Source: Polaromonas sp.
GTDB taxonomy: Bacteria > Pseudomonadota > Gammaproteobacteria > Burkholderiales > Burkholderiaceae_C
Length of the DNA stretch: 44,161 bases
Assembly: GCF_013817205.1 (NCBI RefSeq)
Contig: NZ_JACDDD010000017.1
Location: forward strand, 7,603-51,763
Direction: 5' to 3'
The notes below the pieces were generated by a model. The model made no database searches. It was not told where the DNA came from and saw only the letters and a list, made by a program, of their open reading frames with translations. This document shows, in pieces, positions 23,842-31,724 of the stretch; the stretch's first letter is position 1; each line of letters starts with the position of its first letter. A program made the position numbers and the translations under genes.

Positions 23842-25203
23842 ATGTTTGTGAAATTTGCTATCAAAACAAGAGCTGTTTGCGCTTGCCTGCTATGGGCTAC
23901 AGGCCTTTTTGGCCATATATCCGTGATGGCCGCGATCCCCGTGCAGCAATGGACCCAGCCTAGCGGTACCCGGATCTACCTGGTGGAAAGCCCGGCCATT
24001 GCCATGGTGGACGTGCAGCTTGATTTCGATGCCGGCAGCCGCCGCGTCGGCGCGGATCAGGCCGGTCTGGCAGGTGCGACCGCCGCCCTGTTTTCCAAAG
24101 GTGTGGCGGTGCGCGGCGGCGCGCCGGCGCTTGATGAAAATGCACTGGGCGAGGCATGGGCCGATCTGGGGGCTGCTTTTGGTGCCTCGGCCGGTACCGA
24201 CCGTTTCAGTTTTTCGCTGCGCAGCCTGACCGATCCAGAGCTGCTGAACCAGGCAGTGGCGCTGGCGGCTCGGCAAATTGCCGAACCGTCCTTTCCAGCC
24301 GATGTCTGGCAGCGTGACCGGCAGCGGCTGCTGGCGCAGTTGAAAGAGTCTTACACCCGCCCCGGCAGCGTGGCGTCCCGGGCTTATGGCAAGGCGGTTT
24401 ACGGTGGCCACCCCTACGGCCATGAGGTCACGCCAGCCAGCCTGGAGCGCATCGGAGTGAGCGACATGCGGGCCTTTCACGCAAGCTACTTCACGCGATG
24501 TAATGCCCGGGTGAGCATTGTGGGGGCGGTGACGCGGGCCCAGGCCGATGGGCTGGTGACTGCCTTGCTGGGCCGCTTGCCACCCACCGACTGTGCGACC
24601 GCTGCTGCGCTGCCGCCTGTGGCCGAAGTGCCGGCGCTGCAAGCTGCCCGCGAGCTGCGCATTCCTTTTGATTCGGCGCAGGCGCATGTGCTCATGGGCC
24701 AGCCTGGCTTCAAGCGCAACGACCCGGATTTTTTCGCCATCACGGTCGGCAACTACATTCTGGGCGGCGGCGGTTTTGTCTCGCGCCTGACCGAGGAGGT
24801 GCGGGAGAAACGCGGCCTGAGCTACAGCGTGTACAGCGGCTTTTCGCCGGGCCGCCATGCCGGCGCCTTCACCATCGGCCTGCAGACCCGGCCCGACCAG
24901 GCGGCCCAGGCCGTCGAGGTAGCGCGCCAGGTGCTGGCGAAGTTTGTGGCTGAAGGCCCGACGGCGGCCGAGCTCAAGGCCGCCAAAGACAACCTGACAG
25001 GCGGCTTTCCGCTGCTGATCGACAGCAACGCCAAACTGCTGGGAAATTTGTCGAACATTGCCTGGAACGACTTGCCACTTGACTACCTTGACAACTGGAC
25101 CGACCGGATTGCGAAGGTCACGGCGGCTGACATCCAGGCGGCATTTGCCCGCAAGCTGCAACCCGAAAAAATGGTTACCGTGACTGTGGGAGCCGCTCCA
25201 TGA
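23842..25203 (+). CDS. M16 family peptidase, non-catalytic partner
   Basis: A 453-residue M16-like protein lacking HxxEH: the corresponding place reads DQAGLAGATAALFSKG. The conserved substrate-binding segment REKRGLSYSVYSGFSPGRHA is retained, as in inactive beta-type M16 subunits. The signal peptide (residues 1-31, ending near SVMAA) is largely encoded by a copy of the long interspersed repeat. ATG 23842 is used; a TTG at 23806 overlapping the previous stop is also in frame. The stop overlaps rsmD by ATGA. Confidence 0.88.
   Translation: MFVKFAIKTRAVCACLLWATGLFGHISVMAAIPVQQWTQPSGTRIYLVESPAIAMVDVQLDFDAGSRRVGADQAGLAGATAALFSKGVAVRGGAPALDENALGEAWADLGAAFGASAGTDRFSFSLRSLTDPELLNQAVALAARQIAEPSFPADVWQRDRQRLLAQLKESYTRPGSVASRAYGKAVYGGHPYGHEVTPASLERIGVSDMRAFHASYFTRCNARVSIVGAVTRAQADGLVTALLGRLPPTDCATAAALPPVAEVPALQAARELRIPFDSAQAHVLMGQPGFKRNDPDFFAITVGNYILGGGGFVSRLTEEVREKRGLSYSVYSGFSPGRHAGAFTIGLQTRPDQAAQAVEVARQVLAKFVAEGPTAAELKAAKDNLTGGFPLLIDSNAKLLGNLSNIAWNDLPLDYLDNWTDRIAKVTAADIQAAFARKLQPEKMVTVTVGAAP
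23857..23914 (+). repeat. Long interspersed repeat in the M16 signal-peptide region
   Basis: 58 bp, GCTATCAAAACAAGAGCTG at the head and GGGCTACAGGCCTTTTTGGCC at the tail. It aligns with the minus strand of 7947-8005. It is in frame and codes for about 19 residues of the signal peptide. Confidence 0.65.
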
Positions 25204-25856
25204 AGTACACCCCTGCCAAAGCAGCGCCGGCTTCCGGAAAGAAACCGGCGACACGCGCCAAATCCGGCAAGGTGGTGGCCCACAAAGCGGTACTCCCCGG
25301 CGAGATCCGCATCATTGGCGGCCAGTACAAGCGCACGAAATTGCCGGTGCCCGACAAGCCCGGCCTGCGGCCGACGCCAGATCGCGTGCGCGAGACACTT
25401 TTCAACTGGCTGGGCCAGGACCTCACAGGCTGGCGTTGCATCGATGTGTTCGCCGGCACCGGCGCGCTGGGCTTCGAAGCGGCGTCGCGCGGCGCGGCCG
25501 GGGTGCTGCTGTGCGAGCAGGACCTAGCCCTGGTGGCGCGCCTGAAGGCGTTGCAGCTCAAGCTGCAGGCTGACATGGTCCAGGTTGAACGCGGTGATGG
25601 CATCGCGCTGCTCAGGCGGCAGTCTCCGGGCAGCCAGCAATTGGTGTTTCTCGACCCGCCCTTTGATTCACCGCTGTTCGAGGGCGCGATCAAGGCCGCC
25701 GCCCAAGCCGTGGCCGAACCCGGCTACGTTTACCTGGAAGCGCCCAAGGCCTGGGACGACGATGCGTTGGCAGACTACGGCTTGAAGGTGCACCGCAGCG
25801 GCAAGGCCGGCGCGGTGTATTTTCACTTGCTGGTCCGCACCGGCCCTGCGGCCTAG
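25200..25856 (+). CDS. rsmD: 16S rRNA (guanine(966)-N(2))-methyltransferase RsmD
   Basis: A 218-residue methyltransferase. A basic, alanine/lysine-rich N-terminal extension of about 35 residues precedes RIIGGQYKRTKLPVPDKPGL and RPTPDRVRETLFNWL. The SAM motif is CIDVFAGTGALGFEAASRGA and the catalytic motif is VFLDPPFDSPLF. It modifies the small-subunit rRNA during ribosome assembly. The ATG overlaps the M16 stop. Commonly paired with coaD, as here. Confidence 0.95.
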   Translation: MKYTPAKAAPASGKKPATRAKSGKVVAHKAVLPGEIRIIGGQYKRTKLPVPDKPGLRPTPDRVRETLFNWLGQDLTGWRCIDVFAGTGALGFEAASRGAAGVLLCEQDLALVARLKALQLKLQADMVQVERGDGIALLRRQSPGSQQLVFLDPPFDSPLFEGAIKAAAQAVAEPGYVYLEAPKAWDDDALADYGLKVHRSGKAGAVYFHLLVRTGPAA

Positions 25857-25906
25857 GGGCCTGGCCCTGCAGGCGGCAGGGACACGCGCCCGTGCAGGGG
25901 GCCGGG

Positions 25907-25912
25907 CATAAT
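25907..25912 (+). promoter_or_regulatory. -10-like hexamer directly before coaD
   Basis: CATAAT is followed by TGACCC and then the coaD ATG, a spacing of 6 nt. If this is the -10 element, transcription would begin at the start codon and the mRNA would be leaderless. There is no clear -35. Confidence 0.4.
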
Positions 25913-25918
25913 TGACCC

Positions 25919-26422
25919 ATGGCGACCCCCTCCCCACGCTCCCGTATTGCGGTTTATTCCGGCACCTTTGATCCCTTCACGCTGGGCCACGCCGACGTGG
26001 TCCGGCGCAGCGTGGGGCTGTTTGACGCGGTGATCATCGGCGTCGCGGCGGCCCACCACAAAAAAACACTGTTCAGCCTGGAGCAACGCATCGCCCAGGT
26101 GAAGGCCGAGACACGCGGCATGGGCGAGGTGAGCGTGCTGCCCTTCGATGGCCTGATCATGGATTTTTGCGCCGCGCAGCAGGCCGTTGCCGTGGTGCGC
26201 GGCATCCGCAACATCACCGACTTCGACTACGAGGCCCAGATGGCGGCCATGAACCGCAAGCTGCGGCCCGAAGTAGAAACCCTTTTTCTGCTGCCCGATG
26301 CGCCACTGCAATGCATCAGCAGCACCCTGGTGCGCGAGATCAGCAAGCTCGGTGGCGACGTGAGCCAGATGGTCAGTGCCGACATCGCCGCCGCCCTGCA
26401 GCAGGCGCACAAAAAGGGCTGA
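25919..26422 (+). CDS. coaD: Phosphopantetheine adenylyltransferase
   Basis: A 167-residue nucleotidyltransferase catalysing the fourth step of coenzyme A synthesis (4'-phosphopantetheine plus ATP to dephospho-CoA). The N-terminal AVYSGTFDPFTLGHADVVRR holds the TxGH-type motif, VVRGIRNITDFDYEAQMAAM binds substrate, and CISSTLVREISKLGGD is the C-terminal ISSTxVR motif. Length matches the family. No Shine-Dalgarno is visible before the ATG, consistent with a leaderless message. Confidence 0.96.
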   Translation: MATPSPRSRIAVYSGTFDPFTLGHADVVRRSVGLFDAVIIGVAAAHHKKTLFSLEQRIAQVKAETRGMGEVSVLPFDGLIMDFCAAQQAVAVVRGIRNITDFDYEAQMAAMNRKLRPEVETLFLLPDAPLQCISSTLVREISKLGGDVSQMVSADIAAALQQAHKKG

Positions 26423-26424
26423 CC

Positions 26425-26706
26425 ATGGCCTTGCTGATCACCGACGAGTGCATCAACTGCGACGTGTGCGAGCCGGAGTGCCCCAACCAGGCCATTTACA
26501 TGGGCCGGGAGATCTACGAGATCGATCCGCAGCGCTGCACCGAATGTGTTGGGCATTTTGACGAGCCGCAGTGTGTGCAGGTCTGTCCTGTGGCTTGTAT
26601 CCCCCTCAACCCGGCTTTCATCGAGGATCGGGAAACGCTGTGGCAGAAGTACCAGCGGCTGCAGGCCGAATCTGCGGCTGCTGCGGTTCTAACGCGGGCT
26701 TTGTAA
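26425..26706 (+). CDS. YfhL family 4Fe-4S dicluster ferredoxin
   Basis: A 93-residue protein with two cluster motifs: CINCDVCEPECPNQAI near the N-terminus, and CTECVGHFDEPQCVQVC with the enlarged Cx8Cx3C loop, followed by PVACIP. The wide second loop and a C-terminal helical tail of about 25 residues are typical of YfhL/alvin-type low-potential ferredoxins. It starts 2 bp after the coaD stop, so it is in the same transcription unit. Its redox partner is unknown. Confidence 0.93.
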   Translation: MALLITDECINCDVCEPECPNQAIYMGREIYEIDPQRCTECVGHFDEPQCVQVCPVACIPLNPAFIEDRETLWQKYQRLQAESAAAAVLTRAL

Positions 26707-26746
26707 GCGATTTCATGTTCCAGCCCTCGCCCCGATTGCGCAGGCT

Positions 26747-26763
26747 GCTATGAAATTCATAGC
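26747..26763 (+). repeat. 17-bp interspersed palindrome, intergenic copy
   Basis: GCTATGAAATTCATAGC, a perfect 8-bp inverted repeat around one central base. Confidence 0.7.
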
Positions 26764-26901
26764 GAGTTATTTCTTGCTGTTGAGATCCCGGACTTGATCC
26801 GGGAGCCATGTCGAAAACCCCAACGCCGTTCGGGCTGAGCCCGTCGAAGCCTTCAACAGCCGTAGTTCGCCAGCAAGCCGGGGGTTGCCCGGCGGCAACT
26901 C

Positions 26902-26931
26902 ACTTTCTTTTTGCTTCGCCAAAAAGAAAGT
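26902..26931. repeat. 12-bp perfect inverted repeat with CTTCGC loop
   Basis: ACTTTCTTTTTG, loop CTTCGC, then CAAAAAGAAAGT. This is a strong hairpin on either strand and part of a dispersed repeat unit. Confidence 0.75.
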
Positions 26932-27137
26932 AAGCAAAGAAAAGGCGACCCTACTGTCTGCGTCCCTCCGCTTCGCTGCGGGCAGTCTGCGGTGCTCGGT
27001 CCAGCCGGGGTCGAGCTCGAACTCGCCTTCGGCTCAAACAATCGCTCGCCCTGATCCGTCTGGCCCTGCGCTCCTCGGCGCATACAGAAGGGCGGGGGAA
27101 AGGGAAGACAAACACAAACCCGGAACTCAAATCCTGA

Positions 27138-27166
27138 GTCCTTGAAGCGCAAAGCGCTTCAAGGAC
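27138..27166. repeat. 13-bp perfect inverted repeat
   Basis: Arms GTCCTTGAAGCGC and GCGCTTCAAGGAC around AAA. No T-run follows on either strand, so it is more likely a repeat than a terminator. Confidence 0.7.
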
Positions 27167-27339
27167 GGGAATCCCAACGAACGGTCATGTTTGCACGCGA
27201 GCGCAGCGCACGCGGCCGCATGGAGTCCCCCTCCATCGCCCAGCGGGGCGAGGGAGTAGGGGTGGGAGTGGGGAGTTGAGACTACGGCCTAGGCAACGCC
27301 GGATCGCAGCGTGACGCAGCTGACGGAGTCGAGACCGAA

Positions 27340-27966
27340 CTAGTCGTTCTCTGAGTCCTCAGGGTCAAGCTTCCTCGGTGGCTTGGGCCGCGGCGGCGCG
27401 CTGGTGTGTATCAGCATGGTGGCTTTTTCCATCTCGCCGGCCAGCAGTGCAGGGACGGCCTTGAGCGATCGCGCAATGCTGTCCTCGATCGCCACGCGAT
27501 GTTCCTGCGAAGGCTTTTTCAGAACCCAGTTGATCACTTCTGCCTTGACCCCGGGATGCCCGACGCCGATGCGCAGCCGCCAGTAGTCGCCGGTGCCCAG
27601 TTGCGCATGGATATCGCGCAGGCCGTTGTGGCCGGCGTGGCTGCCGCCGAACTTGAGTTTGGCCTGGCCGGGAACGATGTCGAGCTCGTCGTGCGCCACC
27701 AGGATTTCTTCCGGCGCGATCTTGAAAAAACGCGCAAGGGCGGCGACCGATTTGCCGGAGACGTTCATGAAGGTCAGCGGCTCCAGCAGCCAGACGGTTT
27801 GACCGCCGATGGTGGTGCGGGCCACACGTCCGTGGTAACTCTTGTCGAGCACGGGCATCACCTTGAGCTCGCGCGCGAGCGCCTCGGTCCACCAGAAACC
27901 GGCGTTGTGGCGGGTGGCTTCGTATTCGGGGCCCGGATTGCCCAGGCCAACAAAAAGTTTGATCAT
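27340..27966 (-). CDS. pth: Aminoacyl-tRNA (peptidyl-tRNA) hydrolase
   Basis: A 208-residue enzyme that frees tRNA from prematurely released peptidyl-tRNA. It starts [20 protein letters not shown], with the catalytic His in RHNAGFWW, then [33 protein letters not shown] and GHNGLRDI. The C-terminal extension ends in a proline/lysine-rich [16 protein letters not shown] tail. It lies downstream of rplY, a conserved pairing, although a terminator separates them. Confidence 0.96.
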   Translation of the reverse strand: MIKLFVGLGNPGPEYEATRHNAGFWWTEALARELKVMPVLDKSYHGRVARTTIGGQTVWLLEPLTFMNVSGKSVAALARFFKIAPEEILVAHDELDIVPGQAKLKFGGSHAGHNGLRDIHAQLGTGDYWRLRIGVGHPGVKAEVINWVLKKPSQEHRVAIEDSIARSLKAVPALLAGEMEKATMLIHTSAPPRPKPPRKLDPEDSEND

Positions 27967-28032
27967 GCGTCAGTCAGAAAGAAAACGGTGGAATCGGCCA
28001 CGGGATTATCGGCGCAGCACGGCGTGACGCCC

Positions 28033-28070
28033 AAGAAAAAGCCCCTGGCCTCCGGGGAGGGCAGGGGCCG
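28033..28070 (-). terminator. Terminator downstream of rplY
   Basis: On the minus strand GCCCCTG and CAGGGGC (complements of 28062-28068 and 28041-28047) pair around a 14-nt loop and run into TTTTTC. It lies 34 bp after the rplY stop and before pth, so pth may depend on readthrough or its own promoter. Confidence 0.75.
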
Positions 28071-28101
28071 CTGGCCCTGTCGGGCCGCCGTGTGCCTCGA
28101 A

Positions 28102-28797
28102 TTACTTCTTGGCGGCAGGCTTGGCAGCGTCGGCCTTGGCGCCAGCTTTGGCTTCCTTGGCGGCAGCCGCCTTGGCAGCTTTCGGATCCACCGGGGCGGC
28201 TGCGGCAGCGGCAGCTGCAGCATCGGCTTCGGCTTCTTCCGAGACGGAAGACACCGACACCAGCACGGGGTTGTCCTGGCCCTTGGCCACAAACTTCACG
28301 CCCTTTGGCAGGGTGATGTCCTTCAGGTGCAACGGGGCACCTTTTTTCAGGCCGCTCAGGTCGATGGCGATGAACTCTGGCAGGTCCTTGGGCATGCAGG
28401 AAATGCTCAGCTCGGTCATCACGTGGTTGACCAGGCAGTTTTCGGCCTTCACGGCAGGAGACTCTTCCTCACCGCTGTAGTGCAATGGCACCTTCATGGT
28501 CAGACGGGTGCGGGCGTCCACGCGCTGGAAGTCGATGTGCTGGACCATCTGCTTGTAGGGATGCATCTGCAGATCGCGCAGCAAAACCTTCTCGGTCTTG
28601 CCATTCAGTTCCATCTCGAGGACGGAGGCGTGAAAAGCTTCTTTCTTGATGGCGTGGAACAACGCGTTGTGATCGAGTTCGATCAGTGCGGGTTCACCGG
28701 TGCCACCGTAAACAATACCGGGCGTGCGGCCGGTGATGCGGAGACGGCGGCTCGCACCCGTGCCCTGCTTTGCGCGCTCAAAAGCGACGAATTTCAT
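28102..28797 (-). CDS. rplY: 50S ribosomal protein L25 (Ctc form)
   Basis: A 231-residue long-form L25 that binds 5S rRNA. The N-terminal L25 domain ([30 protein letters not shown]) is followed by the TL5/CTC domain ([34 protein letters not shown]). An alanine/lysine-rich tail of about 45 residues from [16 protein letters not shown] closes it. ATG 28797 has GGAG 6 nt upstream; an earlier in-frame start at 28809 is rejected. Follows prs in the same direction. Confidence 0.95.
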   Translation of the reverse strand: MKFVAFERAKQGTGASRRLRITGRTPGIVYGGTGEPALIELDHNALFHAIKKEAFHASVLEMELNGKTEKVLLRDLQMHPYKQMVQHIDFQRVDARTRLTMKVPLHYSGEEESPAVKAENCLVNHVMTELSISCMPKDLPEFIAIDLSGLKKGAPLHLKDITLPKGVKFVAKGQDNPVLVSVSSVSEEAEADAAAAAAAAAPVDPKAAKAAAAKEAKAGAKADAAKPAAKK

Positions 28798-28875
28798 AAT
28801 TAACTCCAATAAAGAACGGACCGCGACCAGTCTCGTTCTGGTTTAAAAGGCCATTGCCTTAAATGGCTGCTTTTG

Positions 28876-28902
28876 CCTCGTGATGAACATCACGAAACGA
28901 GG
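28876..28902. promoter_or_regulatory. Perfect dyad between prs and rplY
   Basis: TCGTGATG-AA-CATCACGA (28878-28895) is a perfect 8-bp inverted repeat. It can alternatively fold by the outer CCTCGT/ACGAGG pair (28876-28902). It lies 21 bp after the prs stop. No T-run follows closely, so an operator or RNA-processing hairpin is more likely than a terminator. Confidence 0.4.
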
Positions 28903-28923
28903 GCAGCTACCTTTTGTCCCAGA

Positions 28924-29898
28924 TCAGAACAGGTTGTCCTGGTCCGAAAACAAACTCATGACCGACTCTCCCCTGGCGATCCGCTGGATTGTTTCGGCAA
29001 TCAGCGGGGCCACGGAGAGCTGGCGAATTTTCTTGCAGTCCTGCGCGCTCTGGCTCAGCGGGATGGTGTTGGTGATCACCACTTCGTCGAGCGCGTCACC
29101 CTGCGTAATGCGTTCAATCGCCGGGCCCGAAAAAATCGGGTGCGTGCAATACGCGTAGACCTTTTTGGCGCCACGCTCCTTGAGCACCTCGGCCGCCTTG
29201 ACCAGCGTGCCGGCGGTGTCGATCATGTCGTCCATGATCACGCAGTTGCGCCCGTCGATGTCGCCGATCACGTGCATCACTTCCGACACATTCGCCTTCG
29301 GACGGCGCTTGTCAATGATGGCCATGTCACAACCGAGCTGTTTGGCCAGCGCGCGTGCGCGCACCACACCGCCCACGTCGGGCGAGACCACCATCAGGTC
29401 GTTGTAGTTTTTCTGGCGCAGGTCACCCAGCAGCACCGGCGAGGCGTAGATGTTGTCCACCGGAATGTCGAAAAAGCCCTGGATCTGGTCGGCATGCAAG
29501 TCCATGGTCAGCACGCGCGAGACGCCGACGGCCTGCAGCATGTTGGCCACCACCTTGGCGCTGATGGGTACACGCGCCGAACGCGGGCGACGGTCCTGGC
29601 GGGCGTAACCGAAATAGGGGATGACCGCGGAAATGCGCTCGGCCGAAGCGCGCTTGAGCGCATCGACCATGATCAGCAGTTCCATCAGGTTCTCGTTGGT
29701 CGGTGCGCAGGTGGACTGCACCACAAACACGTCTCGCGCGCGGACGTTTTGCTGGATCTCGACCGTGACTTCCCCGTCTGAAAAGCGCCCGACATGGGCC
29801 GCGCCCAGCGAAATCCCCAGGTGTTGGGCGATTTCAGAGGCCATGCCCGGATTGGCATTGCCGGTGAAAAGCATGAAGTCGGGATGATTCGTTTGCAT
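28924..29898 (-). CDS. prs: Ribose-phosphate pyrophosphokinase
   Basis: A 324-residue PRPP synthetase, supplying PRPP for nucleotide, histidine and tryptophan synthesis. It begins [20 protein letters not shown], with [38 protein letters not shown], the PRPP signature [16 protein letters not shown] and the flexible [10 protein letters not shown] loop. Full length. It lies between tRNA-Gln and rplY on the same strand, an order conserved in Burkholderiales. Confidence 0.97.
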   Translation of the reverse strand: MQTNHPDFMLFTGNANPGMASEIAQHLGISLGAAHVGRFSDGEVTVEIQQNVRARDVFVVQSTCAPTNENLMELLIMVDALKRASAERISAVIPYFGYARQDRRPRSARVPISAKVVANMLQAVGVSRVLTMDLHADQIQGFFDIPVDNIYASPVLLGDLRQKNYNDLMVVSPDVGGVVRARALAKQLGCDMAIIDKRRPKANVSEVMHVIGDIDGRNCVIMDDMIDTAGTLVKAAEVLKERGAKKVYAYCTHPIFSGPAIERITQGDALDEVVITNTIPLSQSAQDCKKIRQLSVAPLIAETIQRIARGESVMSLFSDQDNLF

Positions 29899-30112
29899 GT
29901 GGGGCCCAGCGGATGTCTAGGTGGGAAATCGTGGCTGAAATCAGGTCGGCAATAAAAGCATCAAAACACGGACGCCCTGTGCCGATCCCATGTCACGGCG
30001 GCGTGTCCGCAGTATCCGGCTGGCGCTCCAGCCGCGCGGGGGGGCGGGGCCGAAACCGACCGACCGGAGACACTCCACAGTCAGCGAGCACGAACCCTTT
30101 TCGTCGGGTCCT
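29899..30112. other. prs leader region, no gene seen
   Basis: About 214 bp between the tandem hairpins and the prs ATG. It should hold the prs promoter, but I cannot assign one with confidence. It includes CGCGGGGGGGCGGGGC (around 30036-30051), an unusually G-rich run. No coding sequence is convincing. Confidence 0.4.
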
Positions 30113-30161
30113 AAAAACACGGGCCCCACTCAGGGACCCGAAAACACGTCCCTTGCGGGAC
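30113..30161 (-). terminator. Two tandem terminator hairpins after tRNA-Gln
   Basis: Reading the minus strand, GTCCC-GCAA-GGGAC (30161-30148) is followed by GTGTTTT, then GGGTCCC-TGAGT-GGGGCCC (30139-30121) by GTGTTTTT. The shared GTGTTTT tail suggests duplication. They lie 12-60 nt downstream of the tRNA 3' end and before prs. Confidence 0.7.
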
Positions 30162-30172
30162 CTTGAGAATTT

Positions 30173-30249
30173 TGGCAGGGGTGGAAGGAGTCGAACCTGC
30201 GAATGCCGGAATCAAAATCCGGTGCCTTAACCAACTTGGCGACACCCCT
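30173..30249 (-). tRNA. tRNA-Gln (anticodon UUG)
   Basis: 77 nt including an encoded CCA. The acceptor stem AGGGGTG/CACCCCT pairs fully and the discriminator is G. The anticodon stem CCGGA/TCCGG encloses TTTTGAT, giving anticodon UUG. The T arm is GCAGG-TTCGACT-CCTTC, which has a C-U mismatch at the second pair (50:64). It lies between ispE and prs, the usual place in this order. Confidence 0.93.
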
Positions 30250-30324
30250 ACACAGGTCAACTGCAGAAAACTGCAATCAACCCTTTAATCGTTGTTCATG
30301 GAGACACATTCCATGGCCGTCATT

Positions 30325-31188
30325 TTACCAACCGGCCAGAGGATGTGCCTCCAGGTTGCTGCACTTGCGGACCTGCCAGCCGCCGGGCGCGCTGGCTAAT
30401 TCCATCTCGTGCGGCAAATGCGCAAAAACCGCACTTCCCGAGCCAGTCATGCGGCCCTTGAGGCCTTGCATGGACAGCCAGTCGAGTGACTGGCCAACCT
30501 GCGGACACAGGGTCTGCGCGACTGGCTGCAAGTCGTTGTGGCCGAATCCGTAAATACGGCCGCTTGAGTTTGCAGCAAAGCCTTGGATTGTAGCAGTTTC
30601 TGTATCGCGTTTGAGTTGCGGTGCACGGAAAATCGCGTCGGTCGCCAGCCCCGCGGGTGGTTTCACGATGACAAAACGGGCTGCTGGCAGGGCCAGCGGC
30701 GTAAGCTGCTCGCCGATGCCTTCGACCCAGGCATGGCCGCCTGTTAAAAAAAAAGGCACGTCCGCGCCCAAGCCGAGTGCAATGTCTTGCAGCTTGCCGG
30801 GAGGCAGCTTCACACCCCAGAGCCGTTGCAAGGCCAGCAGGCAGCTGGCGGCATCCGAAGAGCCGCCGCCCATGCCGGCCTGGGACGGGATGCGTTTTTC
30901 GAGCCAGATGTCTGCGCCCAGCGCGGTACCGCTGGCCTGCTGCAGCGCCCGCGCCGCGCGCACTGCCAGGTCTTCCGCAGGCAGGGCGGGGTCCGGCGTG
31001 CCCACGTCGCTGCGCTGGATGCGGCCGTCACTGCGCAGCTCGAAATGCAGGGTGTCGCACCAGTCGATCAGCATGAACACCGACTGCATCAGGTGGTAAC
31101 CGTCGGCGCGCCGCCCGGTGATGTGCAAAAACAAGTTGAGCTTGGCCGGGGCGGCGACGTCGTAGATCGCTTTCAGCGGGGAGCTCAT
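30325..31188 (-). CDS. ispE: 4-diphosphocytidyl-2-C-methyl-D-erythritol kinase
   Basis: A 287-residue GHMP kinase of the MEP isoprenoid pathway. Seen are VAAPAKLNLFLHITGRRADG near the N-terminus, the ATP-binding IPSQAGMGGGSSDAASCLLA and the C-terminal LKGRMTGSGSAVFA. Full length. The ATG overlaps the lolB stop by 4 bases, and tRNA-Gln follows 75 bp downstream on the same strand. Confidence 0.96.
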   Translation of the reverse strand: MSSPLKAIYDVAAPAKLNLFLHITGRRADGYHLMQSVFMLIDWCDTLHFELRSDGRIQRSDVGTPDPALPAEDLAVRAARALQQASGTALGADIWLEKRIPSQAGMGGGSSDAASCLLALQRLWGVKLPPGKLQDIALGLGADVPFFLTGGHAWVEGIGEQLTPLALPAARFVIVKPPAGLATDAIFRAPQLKRDTETATIQGFAANSSGRIYGFGHNDLQPVAQTLCPQVGQSLDWLSMQGLKGRMTGSGSAVFAHLPHEMELASAPGGWQVRKCSNLEAHPLAGW

Positions 31189-31724
31189 TTCGCCAGCACA
31201 ATGCGCAGGTCGGCGCGCGGTTGTGGCGCGGTGCGGCTGGCCGAAATGCGGCCTTCGGCATGTTGCGACAGATCGGCGTTCCAGCCGGCCAATGCGGTGT
31301 TTTTGCCGGCCAGCCAGTCGAACAATGCGGGCAGCGGCAGCGCAGCGCCGGTGGCTTTTTCAATCAGCGCATCGACCGAGTCAAAACGCTGGACCTGACC
31401 GCCCGAATCGAGCACAGCCTGCCCTGGCGACCAGCGCAGCACGGCCAGGCTGGTCCCCAGCGGGCTGTTGAGCACCAGCTCGCCCTGGTCGGGATTGCCG
31501 CTCAATTCGAAACCGGCAAAAAATGCCTGGACCGGTTCGCTTTGCACCTGCAGGCTGATGCGTCCCGACCAAGTCTCGGTTTGTGAGTCATTTCGGGCTT
31601 CAGCCCCCGCCTGGTGGGCGCATCCTGCTATCAAAAGCGTAGCAACAACAAGGCTGGCGACCATGGCCAGGCGCAGGCGTGCGAAAGTGCTCAAGGCGGG
31701 GCCTCTGACGTGACGCTCAATCAC
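31185..31724 (-). CDS. lolB: Outer membrane lipoprotein insertion factor LolB
   Basis: A 179-residue lipoprotein that accepts lipoproteins from LolA and places them in the outer membrane. The signal sequence (RLRLAMVASLVVATLLIAGC) ends in lipobox LIAGC with Cys35. The mature part shows WSGRISLQVQSEP and LNSPLGTSLAVLRWSPG. Six signal-peptide codons (ATLLIA) are encoded by a copy of the 17-bp palindrome. GTG 31724 overlaps the TPR gene's stop; a shorter start at 31664 would lose the basic n-region. Confidence 0.9.
   Translation of the reverse strand: MIERHVRGPALSTFARLRLAMVASLVVATLLIAGCAHQAGAEARNDSQTETWSGRISLQVQSEPVQAFFAGFELSGNPDQGELVLNSPLGTSLAVLRWSPGQAVLDSGGQVQRFDSVDALIEKATGAALPLPALFDWLAGKNTALAGWNADLSQHAEGRISASRTAPQPRADLRIVLAK
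31627..31643 (-). repeat. 17-bp interspersed palindrome, copy in the lolB signal peptide
   Basis: GCTATCAAAAGCGTAGC on the plus strand; read in the coding direction it gives ATLLIA of the lipoprotein signal, next to the lipobox cysteine. Confidence 0.75.

Larger units (their letters stand above)
26707..27339. repeat. Repeat-filled intergenic region (633 bp)
   Basis: No gene is credible here. It holds a series of unrelated palindromes: the 17-bp family (26747-26763), CCCGGACTTGATCCGGG (26787-26803), CGGGCTGAGCCCG (26831-26843), a perfect 12-bp inverted repeat ACTTTCTTTTTG/CAAAAAGAAAGT (26902-26931), and a 13-bp inverted repeat around GAAGCGCAAAGCGCTTC (27138-27166). I recall the ACTTTCTTTTTG-cttcgc-type block followed by GTAAGCAAAGAAAAGGCGACCC as a dispersed element in several Proteobacteria. 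Open frames across it are presumably spurious. Confidence 0.75.

Noticed and set aside
23842..25203. Second M16 protein as a degenerate pseudogene because it lacks HxxEH
   Set aside because: Inactive partner subunits normally lack the zinc motif; the R-Y substrate segment and full length are retained.
26885..27152. Frames of about 90 codons on both strands in the ferredoxin-pth gap
   Set aside because: They cross the dispersed ACTTTCTTTTTG repeat unit and lack family resemblance; such frames are a known artefact of this kind of repeat.
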